DNA of 64,000 nucleotides, from contig QKWP01000253.1 in assembly GCA_003550325.1 (NCBI GenBank), positions 179,618 through 243,617 on the forward strand, written 5' to 3'. The position numbers and the translations under genes were made by a program. Below the pieces are notes generated by a model that worked only from the letters and a program-made list of their open reading frames with translations, was not told the origin of the DNA and ran no database searches. Shown piece after piece: positions 12,690-26,209 of this stretch (position 1 is its first letter; each line of letters starts with the position of its first letter). The DNA is from Gigaspora rosea. Lineage: Eukaryota > Glomeromycota > Glomeromycetes > Diversisporales > Gigasporaceae.

Positions 12690-12830
12690 AACAGTTATGC
12701 TTTTCCCTTATGTTGTGATACCTTTCGGCTCTTTTCACAATAATAATCATACAGATTTCAGGATGTGTGTTGCTCTAACAACAGATCGTTCGACAGATAA
12801 ACAAAAACGCAAGTAAGTTATGCAACTAGG
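11500..12830 (-). promoter_or_regulatory. Upstream region of the GATA gene
   Basis: Contains a T-rich tract followed by ACGAACAG on the minus strand near 11536-11560, a plausible 3' splice site for a 5' UTR intron. AT microsatellites occupy about 11920-12240 and 12660-12690. An AGATAA hexamer, the type of site GATA factors bind, is at about 12795-12800; one such site is weak evidence for autoregulation. Position 11908 is an unresolved base (N) next to a homopolymer. No TATA box or start site can be chosen confidently. Confidence 0.4.
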
Positions 12831-12944
12831 GTCTCCTAGGGTATTAAAAACGACGCACAAGGAAAAAATTGCGATAGCATATATAATGAAATAAAAAAAA
12901 CGAATTCATTGTAATTAATGAAATTAATAGGAATTAATAGGAAT

Positions 12945-13050
12945 TATGTAATAGGAATTAATTAATAGGAATTAATTAATAGGAATTAATTAATAGGAAT
13001 TAATTAATAGGAATTAATTAATAGGAATTAATTAATAGGAATTAATAGGC
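12945..13050. repeat. 14-bp minisatellite (TAGGAATTAATTAA)n
   Basis: About seven tandem copies of TAGGAATTAATTAA, nearly identical, with a less regular beginning (GGAATTAATAGGAATTATG). Confidence 0.9.
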
Positions 13051-13059
13051 CGGAATAAC

Positions 13060-13910
13060 TAACGATGACATGTAACGTATGTATTTTCGGCGTAATTCAT
13101 TCTCAAGAACGAATGGGCTGAAAGACGAGAAAAAATAGCCAGTAAAAAATAACCTAGATTGGGCCACTACATTGACAACGCCCACACATTCTAAACCTGA
13201 TTCGCAAAAAGAGAAACAATACAAAATAAATGAATAATGTTTTTTTTCCACATTCACATGACATAATAAAGTGGTATATTTTACTATATTACTACAGTAT
13301 ATTACTATATTACAGTATTAAAAGTGTTACAATAGATTTCGTAAATTAAGTACGCCACAATTAGACTTTCTTTTTTCGGTTATATTTTTTCTCTTTAGTC
13401 TTTCTTTGTAGCAAAAAAAAATACGATGTTTGTTAATTTTAGGTACCGGGGCTCCATCCGTACCCTTTATTAAACGCGCCATTTAACCATTCTTGATTAA
13501 AAAATCCCGTTCTAGAGACACTTTTTAGTTTATATCATCTCTGTAAGGAGAGAAAACAAATTTCGAACTTGAAAAGTATCCAATAGACGAATAGAACAGT
13601 ATTCTTGTAATCTAGGATTTAACGCACGGTTCATAAATAACTTGAAAGCAATGAAATTAATTATTAATCTTAATAGTAAGAATATTCACAGTCTATTCAT
13701 ATGAAAATAATCTATTTAAAGATATCGTAACACCAATTATTTTCATACAATGGACAACCACATCTGCAAGTTATGCTAGATAAATCAAAAGATTGCATTA
13801 TCCAAGTTTAGCATTATTTATCAAATTAAGCATTATTTAAAAAAAATTTATTTATGCTACAGTTTAGAATTTCAAAATGAAAAAATTTAAAGAAACTATG
13901 TAAACGCATT
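13060..13910. other. Gene-free stretch
   Basis: No domain-like ORF, no TIR pair and no poly(A) insertion recognised. Base composition is AT-rich with scattered CG dinucleotides, unlike the transposon-dense parts of the window. Confidence 0.4.
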
Positions 13911-13935
13911 GTTTGTTTAGCATTTACACTAGTCA

Positions 13936-14165
13936 ATGGACTATTCAATATCTATTCAATATCTATTCAATATCTATTCAATATCTATTCAATATCTATC
14001 CAATATCTATTCAATATCTATTCAACATTTATTCAAACATTTATTTAATATTTATTAATAGTTATTCAGTATACTATTCAGTATACTATTCACAGTATAC
14101 TATTCAATATTTATTCAGCATTTATTTAATATTCAGTATACTATTCATTATCTGTTATATTATTC
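13936..14165. repeat. Degenerate 11-bp tandem repeat (TATTCAATATC)
   Basis: Seven or so exact to near-exact copies of TATTCAATATC from 13942, followed by diverged relatives (TATTCAGTATAC, TATTTATTCAGCA). The 86-codon reading frame across it (Ile/Tyr/Ser-rich) is simply the translation of the repeat. Confidence 0.85.
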
Positions 14166-14573
14166 AAGTTTAATGCACTATCAACAACAAATGCAATGTA
14201 CTATTCAATATATTTGTATTCAATACACTATTCAATGCACAATGATATGTATTCGATGTATTCATGTGTCTAATATTATTACTGTATTAAATATGTTCAT
14301 TGTTTATTCACCCTTACTTATTTTGCCTTAATGCGCGCGAGAAAATTAAAGATTAAGTCAGATTATTAAAATAAATTTAATTATGTCGTTCAGCCGTACT
14401 CAAACATAAATGGTTTTTTGCTGGGAATTTTATTGGCTAATTCTTAAATTCTTAAGTGCTTATTTGACTTTTTTTATAAATTAGCGTGGTTCTTTTTATA
14501 TCTGGTAGCATTTATACATATACATATTTATGTTGATTTATAATTATAACGGCTGTATTTATCGTTATTATTA

Positions 14574-14609
<36 letters not shown>

Positions 14610-17404
14610 TTTTGTAACATTATTTGGAGTAGATCTCCACTCCACGACGTATACCCCACATTACTCTCCACATGAAACTTAAACCTTAAAAAAACCCCTC
14701 TCTCTAAACCATTTACTTTGGGCTTTGGAATAGCATATACACGTTTATTCGTTCATGCTTAACCATATTAAAAGTGCATAAAAGTTATCTTTGCGTATAA
14801 AATCCATGCACCCATGAGTTTTATTGAAAAAAATCATTATTCAATATCTTTCAAAAATTTATTATATTTAAATCCGCATTTGGAAACCTATTGTTTCTTT
14901 TAGCGTGACTCACACGTTTCAATCAAGATCTCATATTTATCTCATATTTATCTCATATTTATCGCAATGATCAATGAAACTTAAATCAAGAATAAACTTC
15001 AAAAATTTTTAAGCCATTTTTCATTAGTACTGAGGGCTTCTATCATAAACATTTCTTTATATTAAATTATAATATATATTAATTATATTAAGTTTATTAA
15101 GTCTTTAAATATATCTGATATGATTCGTCAAAATTACTGATATTACTGATATTAGTTAAATTTATTTATTACGTATACATCGTTATTAATCAATTGTGAA
15201 GAGAAGGTTCCAAAATGCATGTAGCATCCGATCGATTTTCGAATCCTGAATCGTTTTTGGGTGAAAAACCAATATTAAAATCGACAGATAAGCGAATCAT
15301 ACATAATAATCTGAAAATGGCGTAAGCCACTTGTATTACGCACGTGAGTAACTGTTTTTCCTAATTAAAAATTCAAATTGCAGAATTGTCCGATACAAAT
15401 AAGTGTACACAAGAAAAAGACGAAATAGGGTATTTTAAGAAAAAAAAAACCGAACAATGTACATAAATAGGACAATGAATAGCATTCAAAGAAATTTTTA
15501 AATAAAATTTTTTTTTTTTTTTTTTAATAAATAAATAAGTACTATATATATATATAAAATATATTGTAGTATATTGTAAATTGATTCGTTGTTTAAACAA
15601 ACTTTAATTTGTATTTTTTTTCTTTCCTGCAAACGCACGAGGAGCGTATTACGTACATGCATACTATGTATGCGCCCCTGTTTCGGTCCGATTCTTTCGC
15701 TATTCAATATTGTAACAAACATGCACGCGGAAAACATGCTAAATTACATTATCTTCTCGTTCAAACTTCAACTTATTAAAAACAAGTATACATAATTGCT
15801 GGGTTGTTGTTTATCCCATCGTATACTACATCTACTACATAAATTTAAATAAATTTAAAAAAAGATATATATACATATAATGTAAAAAATGAATGGATGA
15901 AGTTCATATACATGTACTGTACAGTACGCATGTATGTGGTAATACATACAATAGAAAAAGGGTCAATTCCAGAACTTCGAAATCGTAGTTCTATAGGCAA
16001 ATGTGATAATGCATATGATTGACTATTATTAGTGACCATACATGTAACGCATAACTGCATGATGAAACTCGTTTATAAACGGGTTCACGTTTTTTTAATC
16101 ACAAGACATGAGGCAAATTTTTTTTTTGGTTTTTTTTTTTTGAATTATAATTTAAATTTTAAAATCGTTATTCAAATAAATCGAAGCTTGTTTACAATAG
16201 TTCTTTTAGCTAGTTTAGAACATATTTTCGAAATACATTGCATAACATCATGCGATATTCCCCAAATTTTTAGTTGAGAGTTTAAAAGGTTTGGATAAAT
16301 TGTTCGTTTTCTTGGAATCATTTAAGGTTCATCATCGATGGCCCGTTCACCTTATTCGGTTAGCGTTAATTTACATAATTTATATCATTTGGTGAACAAT
16401 AAAAATAAATTTTCCTTTAATCTGTAATACTAATACCATTGAAATGCTAGTAAAAAGGTTGAATAATTGAGATTACATTCTAATTTTTTATTATTTCTAA
16501 TTATTCTGTTAATTTTTAAATTATTGCTGTATTATTATTATTAATAATTATTATTATTAATTATTATTATTTATTATTATTTTTACTATTATTATTTTTA
16601 CTATTTATTATAGTTATTATTATTATTATTTACTACAGTATTTATTTATTTATTTTTACTATTTATATTTATTTATTTATTTATTTATTTTGTTTTTTTG
16701 AGCGAAACTTTATAATAAACACGTGAGTGAAAATATATTTATCACATGTCTGTGAGAATCCAACACGAAACAAAAACGAACCATGAAAAAATTCAATTGA
16801 TTACGCATAATAATAAATGCACGCGAAGACGATGAGAACTAAAGTTTAGAAAAAGAGATAAAGTTAACGCATTAATTGCAGAAAGAAAAAAATAACTATC
16901 ATGAGACAATGTTTAGTAGAACGAGTCATTAGAAAGAATTTGTAATTTTTTTTTTTCTGGGGGTGCTTACAACATAAGGAGGCGTAAGGTCATGTTGGCA
17001 TTATGCATATCGTGTACGATCGTTACGCATGCATGCAGGCTTGGTACAACATATTATTGTAAGTATGTGGATATGAATAGAGTAAATCCAATAGAAAACA
17101 CGAAAAATTCCGGCTAGAAACCAAAAAAAGTGTTGTATAAGACAATTTAAATGCAAACAATAAACCACAGACAGATCAACAACAGACAGAATCACAAAAG
17201 AAAAGTCTATTACATAAACATAGATTTTAGATTTACAGATAAAGGTGAAAAAAAAAAGCAATAAATCGAATAAATCGTTAACAGCAAAAAGGTATGATTA
17301 CTAAATGTAATACTTAAAAGGTTAACGCACGCATAAAGCGAGCATAAATCATTGTTATAATATTTAACAATCGGTTATTGCGTCATTTAAATGTAATAAC
17401 GCCC

Positions 17405-17409
<5 letters not shown>
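14166..17409. other. Gene-free stretch with TTA/TTTA microsatellites
   Basis: Holds (TTA)n tracts at about 14563-14610 and 16527-16640 and (TTTA)n at about 16640-16690, plus three TCTCATATTTA repeats near 14930-14960. No coding region or transposon was recognised. Confidence 0.5.

Positions 17410-17464
<55 letters not shown>
17410..17464. repeat. Poly(A) tract of about 55 bases
   Basis: Uninterrupted A-run following GCCCAAAGT. No upstream retroelement body with a matching target duplication was found, so it is listed as a homopolymer; its true length is uncertain in any assembly. Confidence 0.85.
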
Positions 17465-17468
<4 letters not shown>

Positions 17469-20400
17469 GAGATCGGTATATAATATAGTAATAAGATCTA
17501 TCGTTGTGTTACAAAACCGGCAAATGGTAGAACAGCTAAATTTCTCACAAATCGGAAAATCATTTGGTTTGAACGAGATTCTTATCGTACATATCTAACA
17601 CGGTAAGTACGGAAGTATGTACTTAGGTAGATATTTATTGATTGTATTCTATATATTTTCTATATAATTATATTTCAATATTGTATTTCAATTGTATTTC
17701 AATTATACTTAACTATTCATAGTTACTATATTCTAACTATAATCTGACTGGCAAAAATTTTTTTGTTGCATTGTTGATACCACATAATGCATAAATGATT
17801 AAACTGTTGACTAAACACAGCAAGTAGGAGAAAATATAAAAATTTCCGCCAGAATCATATGCAAAAGTATGATGACATTGATTATGTAGAATAAAGAAAA
17901 AATCGACAAGGATAAACATTCATAATTTGTCATAAAAGCGAACACCAAGTGCCATCTGTTAAAATACAATAATACTTACGTATGTAAGTTGTCTGTCATT
18001 ATGTCAATTCGTGTTTGATAAACATCTCGCATTCCAACCATTATTAATAGTTATTAATAGTGTAACATGAGAGATTTTCAAGAATAGAAGAGAGATCTGA
18101 GAATGATTTAGAAAGATAGAAATTTTCATGTTATTAATAATCAAATGACGCTTCTTACATTGTAATCATTCTTTCTTCACATGCATTCTATTACAGTATA
18201 ACCGATTAATGTCGATATAAAAAACATTGTACAGATCCCGTGACTTTTATAAACCTAAAACTAGCATCGATTCTAACTAAACTCACATATATTATATATG
18301 ATACGTAAGAACTTGTAATAATATATATGTGAACTATGATGAAAAATGTGTATATCTGTTATGTGTATATTATTAACAGTTAAGAACTCAGTTAAGAACT
18401 CAGTTAAGAACTCAGTTAAGAAAATTAAAATATTTAAAATATACAGTATATGATATATATATACATACATATATATATATTACTAATGCTTATTTAATGC
18501 TTATTTAATTTTCAAAATTTAGTAAAACTCCGCTTGTTAAATTTTTAATACGTAAAATGACTAGTTGAAACTATTCTGGAGAGTTACCTTAACCGTTAGA
18601 TTAATGGTAACAGGTAAGTAATTATCAGATGATGTATGTAGATCATTTTGATATAAATATTGTATAATATTGTATAATATTGTATATTGCAGTATTGTTT
18701 GACATACTCGTAAATATATATATTGATAAAAATAAACACTACAAAATAAACTAACAAGTTGATTTAAAAAAAGCTTGTACTGACAAGAAAAAAGGAACGT
18801 GATGATTTGTAATTCTAACTGTCAGAATTTAATTAATCAACAGTAACTCTATTCTGCGTCGCTGTCAAAAAACATTTTTAATTAATCATCGGTGACTTGC
18901 AAGACTTAATGAACGTGCAGATTAATGAATTTCAATTAAAAACTTCTTTTTTCTCTTGATAATTAATTTTCCGTAAATAAAAAAATTTTGCCGGCAAAAA
19001 AAAGAGCATTCATAATAAATATACAGTATATTAATTAATAATTTCACTATAAAAAGTGTCATAATACATAATACTGTAAAATACTGTAAAATACTGTAAT
19101 AAATGTATTATGTATGTATCAATGATCATTGGTTTATCAAAAAACCAGTTTCATGACCTGTAATTAAAAATTAAAACAATCTGTCCTAAATCTCCTCTGA
19201 CGGAAACCCTAATTTTATTGAAAATTAATATAAACAGGTTTTTCTAATAATAATAATTTTATGTACTACATTAATCAAGGATTCAACATGTTCTGCTGGT
19301 TATAGTTGAAGTGTTATCGTTTTCACAAGCATTTTGTAAATGTATGACAAAATCATTTAGGAATTTCGGTTACATGTGAATGTGCTACTATTGGATGTTG
19401 AGTGAATTCCATAATTTCATGCAAATGTTAAACAGGTTTTTATTCTTGTGTGACTCATCAAATACCGATTTGTCAAATGTATGCAATGTAAGATAAGATA
19501 AAAAACCATATAGCATATATAGAAAAGGGGAACGAGTTCTTTACAGTTGAAGAAAGAATAGTAAAAATTTTTGTTGTTTATTGTAAAAATAGTAAAAAAA
19601 AAATAGTAAAAAAATAGTAAAAAATAGTAAAAAATAGTACATATTGTTACTAACGAATTCATTACTAGTCGTAACAGTAATACTATACTGTTATGTCAAA
19701 AGTTAGTAATAATTAAAGAAATGTGTTTGTTTTGTAATGAAAACTTTTTCAAAGAAAATGAACACGCGCCATAAAAGATCATTGCATGCTAACTTGACAG
19801 GTTTCACGAAAATTTATAAATTTATAAGACTTGGCCCTTTAACATCCTTATTTTGATATCATTCTATTTACGGTATGCATACAATAATATGTACAATGGA
19901 TTTATTCGCTTGACAATTGAAGAAAATTAATTATTCCTAGATACTCTTTGCAGTATTTGGATTCGTATGGTTCAAATTGGATACTCATCAGTCAGGTCGT
20001 ATTATAAATTGGTAAATGCCATATAACGCGATTACTATATACAACATATTTTGATCGCGTGTGATATTCATAATTGTCTATCAATGCTATCTATCAATGT
20101 GTCTAAAAATTTCATGCTATATTAGCTTTATTTACGTGTATGATGTGTATGATGTGCACTAGTATGAATATACCATATAAGGTGACCAAAAAAATACACT
20201 TGTTTTTTTACTAAAAATGGATAGTGATTTACAATTGAGCGATGTTGAAAAAATATGGTGAAATACCGAATAAATGAAATGGTTTGTAGCTATTAATAAC
20301 TATAATAACTATAATGGATATACCTAAGAATGAAAGATGTATCATTTTGATTTGAAATCTTTATGCCAAGTATATTTGATATCATTTTGTTTATGCTCTT

Positions 20401-21270
20401 TTTTAACTAAACGTCAAATGAGATAATAGTCGTAGTCCCCTTTATTTGGATTCTATTTACAACTGATAATCTATTAAACAATAACCACATGCTGACATAA
20501 TCGTTTCATGCCGATAAATCTGAAAAAAATGAAAGGCTCAAGATAACGAGCAAGCTGTTCACCGATTAGGAGGAAAGATAAAGTAACAATTTTTAAGAGT
20601 TAAGCGGGTGGTTTATCATGTATATAAATATCAAAAATGATTTTAAAATGATTCATGCATGTTGAATCAAGATAGTATAAATTAAGCTATTGCTTTTCTA
20701 TCAAAACGATTCAAAGGAATTTTAATCTATAAGTTATATTTCCCCATATTCCATATTGAATTTTTTGATGCATGTATTTTATTGTAAAAAATCCTAGATT
20801 AAAACGTTTAGAACAAAAAGTGTCATTTGAATAGTGCATTATCTCATTAACAAAACTTGGTTAAACTAGTTCTGCATAAATATCCGTCAATCAGTCGTTA
20901 CATAATTGCCCTATAATTTTTAAACTTTAACTTAAAATCAAATATATAAATATATATATATTACATATATATATATTTATATATATATATGATATATGTG
21001 TGTATGTGTGTGTATATATATATGTCTGATACATATATTTATATTTATATTTATCATTCTATATTTCTATATACTTTTTGATTTAAATTTCAAGATTATC
21101 GAATATTATATAGTAGCCAAATATTTAGACTTATTTACTAACAATTAATAAATTCTAGTTTGTCATTCTTGGAAAAAATAAATAAACATTGCCCTATCTA
21201 TGTATTCGGAAACAGCGTACTGTACGTACGTACAGTACATACGTACAAATTATACAATATAATAAATAAA
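17465..21270. other. Gene-free, repeat-poor stretch
   Basis: No gene found. A 13-bp tandem repeat (AGTTAAGAACTC, about 3.5 copies) lies at 18378-18421, TGTATAATAT repeats at 18659-18687, and TA-rich microsatellite at 20940-21060. Short TACTGTAAAA repeats lie near 19074-19100. These give no evidence of function. Confidence 0.5.
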
Positions 21271-21271
21271 T

Positions 21272-21485
21272 TGGGGTCTTGCCACTTACGACATTTCCCG
21301 ATCGAGTTAAATCGAACAAAAACGGACCAAATACTGTATCATATTCATATGTAATCACTTTTTAGCTTATTGACTTGATCAAAAAATCAATAAGTGATTT
21401 ACATAAATATGACCGGTATTTTGGTCCGTTTTTGTCCGATTTAACTCGTTCGGGAAATGTCGTATGGTGATTTTCAAGACCAAGG
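21272..21485. mobile_element. Foldback MITE with ~60-bp inverted arms
   Basis: Left arm (21275-21340) and right arm (21405-21482) are inverted copies, including GGTCTTG at both ends and a GACATTTCCCG block followed by AGTTAAATCG and AACAAAAACGGACCAAA. Spacer about 60 bp. No ORF; a definite target duplication was not found. Confidence 0.75.
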
Positions 21486-22910
21486 TCCATTTATATATTT
21501 GAATTACACCATAAAAATCATCATTTAAATTCTAACACAAATTTAATTACAATGTAAATACTTTCGGTAGATTATTTTGTATGACTTTGAATAAAATCTT
21601 TCTTATATGAATGTTTGCTAACTAACTGTAAATTCTGTAAATTAAATTAATTGTAACATTTATCAGCTATACAGTATACCAGTTAGAATTTAACCATAAT
21701 TTCCTAATTTTAATTGAGTATGTCATGCCTGTTATTTATTTTAGACCCTCAAACTTATGACTTATGCACCCAAGCTATTCTATTATCCCGAATTTTTTAA
21801 AATTTATAAAAATGTAACGTAATTAGTAATTGATTTTGCAACAAAATTTGAACTAATTAAGGTAAATCATATAAATAGATGCAATTTAATTTAAGGTTAC
21901 ACGATTTGTTATAATATGTTAAATGGTGCTGATACATACCCCGTTTTTTTTTTTAATATCGACACTAGTGGTGCAGGATAAATTACCTTTTAATATCCGA
22001 GCGTTACGTTACGCAAGAGTAAAGTAATTTCTTCAAGATGAAACAAAATTTTCGGTGTATATATATTGTCTGAAAATAACATATAAATAATGTTGTGGTT
22101 AAATTCCTAAATATTTATATTATTAATATTATTAATGTAAAATAAATTTCGTAAAGTATGTTCTGTTTAGTTCGAAACACTAATTATTATACTTTCGCAA
22201 ATAGGATTTATTTGTCACAATGACTTATGATAATGAGGATCCGTATCCTCTAAGAAAACGTATAAATACTAACAGAACGATTATCCCTTCCTTAATTTAG
22301 AACAATTGCTATAACATGAACGATCAAGTCATAGCATTCAATCAATGCGCATGTTTATAGTGCACGAATAAGGTCTTAAAATAGTATATAACAAATTTAT
22401 ATAAAATGTATTTATATACAATAATATACTGTATCACAAAATACAAATTGTTAAATGATTCCAAGAAATGGTGGAATTTAAAGATGGCGATGAAATAGCT
22501 AGAGATGAATCAACTTCACATCATTGATGTTGAATTGATGAAATTGATAAAGTTTAATTTTATCTGCATACTCTAGTAAAGATCTCTTTGTCGGCTTATC
22601 ACATTTGACAGTTTTATGAATCCAAACGCATATCAAATAAGAAAAAAGGATTCACCTTTCTAAAAGTGTTTGTAGTCGACCTAAATTTATCGATTCGACT
22701 AAGTCGAAATTTAAAATTCGGTTTAGCCGGCTATGCAAGTCGATTGCCTTTAGTACTGTATACAAAATATTATATCCGGAATTTTCCCGAAAATCACTAT
22801 TAATCACTATGATATTATAAAATTGTTTGATTCCTAAATCGCCCGACCATATTGACTGTCAATTAATATGAATGCGCTTTTTTAATTCCTTTTTTTTTAC
22901 AGTTACAATA
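21486..22910. other. Gene-free stretch
   Basis: No domain-like ORF. A short region at 22675-22745 contains several TCGAC/GTCGA pairs that make small palindromes, but no bounded element could be defined. Confidence 0.4.
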
Positions 22911-22911
22911 A

Positions 22912-23034
22912 GGGTTTCATAATTAACAAATAAGTGACGTATTTTGAAAATAAGTAGGAGTTTTTAAATAGTATTTGAATTATAAATCGGAAAAATAAAA
23001 TAAGATCTTCCTGATTTTAATTATGAAACCCCCC
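22912..23034. mobile_element. Harbinger-like MITE, 3-bp TAA duplication
   Basis: 123 bp between TAA at 22909-22911 and TAA at 23035-23037. Ends GGGTTTCATAATTAA and its complement, the right end with extra C residues. TWA duplication plus GGG termini fit PIF/Harbinger, but with so short a TIR the class is tentative. Confidence 0.65.
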
Positions 23035-23364
23035 TAATGGTAAGATCTTTAATTATACTGTATTAGACAAAATTAATACTTTTATATAACAATAGTTTAT
23101 TAATTTAGAACCCTTTTAACAATTCCTACTTTTGGGCTTTTTTTTTAAAATACCTTTTTTTTTTAAAAAAAAAAAAATCTCAAGAAAAAATGAAATTTCG
23201 AGCTCATTTATTATTTATTAGATTCAGCTAATAAAAAAAAAATCTGATCATATACGTTACTAGTAGAGCTATACAGTAAATACGTAATTAATGATAAAAT
23301 TAAATGCTCGAAATGGAGATTGTATCCGAGTAAAAAGAAATATTATTATATGGTTATAATAAAT

Positions 23365-23588
23365 GGGAAATTCTATTTTCACCCAAATTAAAGTCACCCG
23401 ACATATAATTATTATTATTATACTATATAATATAAATTCATATCATATCATTAAAATTTATCTACCCTAACCACTAATTAATCAATCTATAGAATATTTA
23501 GTTTGTTATAGTATATAGTTTGTATATTATATAATATAATGGAAATTATATGTCGAGTGACTTTAACTGTGTGAAAATGGAATTTCCC
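23365..23588. mobile_element. MITE with 45-bp TIRs (GGGAAATT...)
   Basis: 224 bp. TIRs GGGAAATTCTATTTTCACCC and GGGAAATTCCATTTTCACAC continue through AGTCACYCGACATATAATT on both sides. Flanked by AAT at 23362-23364 and 23589-23591. No ORF. Confidence 0.8.
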
Positions 23589-23599
23589 AATAAAAATTA

Positions 23600-24680
23600 C
23601 CGAATAACCGGATAATTTAATAATACTCGGGTAGAAGTTTTTTATGGGTACTCTAGCTTGAAGTCTAATTTCCTTGGCAGCAACTCATAAGTTTTAAAAA
23701 TATAGAACTGCATGTTCACATGATAATCAGCGGCGTAAATATACTGTTCATAAAAATTCAAAATAAGATTAGGTTTAATAATAAAAGGTGAAAGAAAATA
23801 TTTTGGAAAAGTGGCGAATTTTGTGATTCAGTGATTAGAATCAAGTAATTTATGCAAAATAACGAGCTATAAATCTAAATCGCTCGGTTTTGATCACCAA
23901 ATATCCAATTATTTTATATCTTAATAAGTTAATCTTATTTTGTAAATTAAATCTATTAAGTTCTTATTTATCATTATAAGTAATTGATATTTTCACTTTC
24001 TTTTGATATTGGTAATCTTTACAAACAGGTTCTAATACTTGTAATTATGTACACAGATAAAAATAGAATACCAAAATCCCGGTAATTAAAAATATACATA
24101 TTATCATATCGATAATATAATACTTTACTAAGAATCAGGTTATATAAACAATCTGGTCTAGGACTAGCTGGGTTATATAAATCATCTATAACTAATCTAG
24201 TCTAGGACTAGCTGGTTAGAATGGGTGGATTAATCTGGATAGTCAGAATTATTCCTGGTTCTGGTTCAAATTGTGTTTTATTAATATGTTAGATCACATC
24301 GATGCTAGCGGACATACTAAACTATTAAATGCCCGTTATTTCTTGCATTACTTTTCGTGGAAAATTGTACAAACATGTTTCTGAAAAACAAATATTGCCA
24401 GAAATATATCTAATGCCACTTAATGCAGGCTAACCTGTCAGGATTTTGACAGCAACCTTAGCGTATTCAAAATCAGATGTAAAACGAAGAAAAAACGCGA
24501 AACACCAAAACAGACCAAAAGATCGTTCATAACTCGATATTTTACCTTTCCTTGTGATGTTTTGGTATTAAGAAAGTTTTTATGATCTAAATTATTTTTT
24601 TTTAGCAAAAGTTTTTTTTTAGTTGGTGACGCTAGAGCCCTAGGATTTTGACCGGTTCTTTTTTCATCATCCATAAATAT
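23600..24680. other. Unassigned region
   Basis: No gene. A 20-bp phrase CTAGGACTAGCTGG occurs twice (near 24158 and 24206) within a local direct duplication; otherwise nothing recognised. Confidence 0.35.
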
Positions 24681-24681
24681 A

Positions 24682-25551
24682 TCAGTCACACGATATGTCA
24701 CAACAAAATTTTTTATATATAAAATTTATAAAAAAAAACATATAAAATTACTATAAACTTTGAATCTTTGATGTTTCTTCCCCTACATATTAACTTAAAA
24801 TTAAATTTTTCGGGAATATAGAACAAAGAGAGAAGAAAAAATTGGGCTTAAAAATCAAATTAAAATTTTGCCATTTTTGCACAAAACGAAAATGTATCTT
24901 CGCCAAAAACAAATATTTAACGATTTTAAGACAATAAGTATGTGTAAAATCATGCCCTGAATAACTTTACTTAGGCGATCGAAGAAAGGTTACCTTGTAA
25001 GAAAAATGAGTTACCTATGTACTAAAGTAAAATTTTTTGAGTTTTAAATATAAAACCCCCATTTTTCACCTAGTAAATGGACGAAAAAACGCATTTTGAC
25101 CTAAAATACGAGTAAAATTGCATGCTGAACAACTTTGCTTAAGCGCCCAAAGCGGGTTATCTTGATAAAAAAAGGGGTCTTATATTTAAAACTCAAAAAA
25201 TTTTACTTTAGTACATAGATAACCCATTTTTCTTACAAGGTAATCTTCTTCGGTCGCCTAAGTAAAGTTATTCAGGGCATGATTTTACACATACTATTGT
25301 CTTAAAATCGTTAAATATTTGTTTTTGGCGAAGTTACATTTTCGTTTTGTGCAAAAATGGCAAAATTTTAATTTGATTTTTAAGCCCAATTTTTTCTTCT
25401 CTCTTTGTTCTATATTCCCGAAAAATTTAATTTTAAGTTAATATATAGGGGAAGAAACATCAAAGATTCAAAGTTTATAGTAATTTTATATGTTTTTTTT
25501 TTATAAATTTATATATAACTAAAAACTTAGTGTGGCAAGTCGGTTGACTGA
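24682..25551. mobile_element. 870-bp long-hairpin element, arms ~350 bp
   Basis: Arms at about 24712-25062 and 25167-25518 are inverted copies at very high identity (only a few mismatches and small indels), separated by about 105 bp. Outer ends TCAGTCA and TGACTGA sit directly inside TA on each side, so Tc1/mariner-type insertion is likely. A transcript would fold into a dsRNA of about 350 bp. Short frames inside (24438-24701, 25475-25669) do not look coding. A shorter relative is at 53651-53956. Confidence 0.85.
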
Positions 25552-25923
25552 TATCAGGCAATAAGCAATATATGTAAGTGTCATTAAGAGAAAACTTGTC
25601 ATCAGGATTGTATCCAGTACAAAATATAATCGAAAGCCCGAAGATAGGTTTTCTTCTAATGGCACTCATATATGAATTATCGGAATTTTAATATATGGGA
25701 TCTTGCAACTCAATATCAAGACGGAGGGTGAAAATTAACAAAATTTAAAAACTTGCTCAAATTAGTTCAAAAATCTGGAAGGATAACTGTAAATGGGATG
25801 CCATGAATTGAATATCATAACCCAATGATAGAACTGAGCATTTTCTATTTTATTTATTTATTCAGAGAAATCAAATAGTATACTAAATTATGAGATATTT
25901 GATTCGCCATATTATCTTTTTTC

Positions 25924-26209
25924 TAGGGTTCCTCAAATTCAAATCAAATCAAATATTAGGTCAATTTGAATTTGATCAAATCAAATTGACCCTGATTTGA
26001 ATTTGATTTGATTCAAATATTTGAATTTGAATTTGATTTGAATTTGAATTTTTAATAGTAATTTTCAAATCAAATCAAATATTTGTCAAATCAAATCAAA
26101 TTTGACCATATTTGAATTTGATCAAATCAAATATAGTCAAATTTGAATTTGAATTTGATCAAATATTTGATTCAAATATTTGAAGATCAAATCAAATTGC
26201 GGAACCCTA
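25924..26209. mobile_element. hAT-like MITE built of CAAATCAAAT motifs
   Basis: 286 bp with exact 8-bp target duplication CTTTTTTC at 25916-25923 and 26210-26217. Termini TAGGGTTCC and GGAACCCTA are perfect inverted copies. The interior is almost entirely the words TCAAATCAAAT / ATTTGATTTGA in both orientations, i.e. many overlapping palindromes. No ORF. Older relatives lie at about 31700-31945 and 39780-40808. Confidence 0.95.

Noticed and set aside
12945-13050. CRISPR-like array
   Set aside because: The 14-bp units are contiguous, without unique spacers; it is a minisatellite in a eukaryotic genome.
13913-14173. 86-codon reading frame (Ile/Tyr/Ser-rich)
   Set aside because: It is the translation of an 11-bp tandem repeat.
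17410-17464. Poly(A) tail of a retroelement
   Set aside because: No matching target duplication or element body was found on either side, so it is kept only as a homopolymer.
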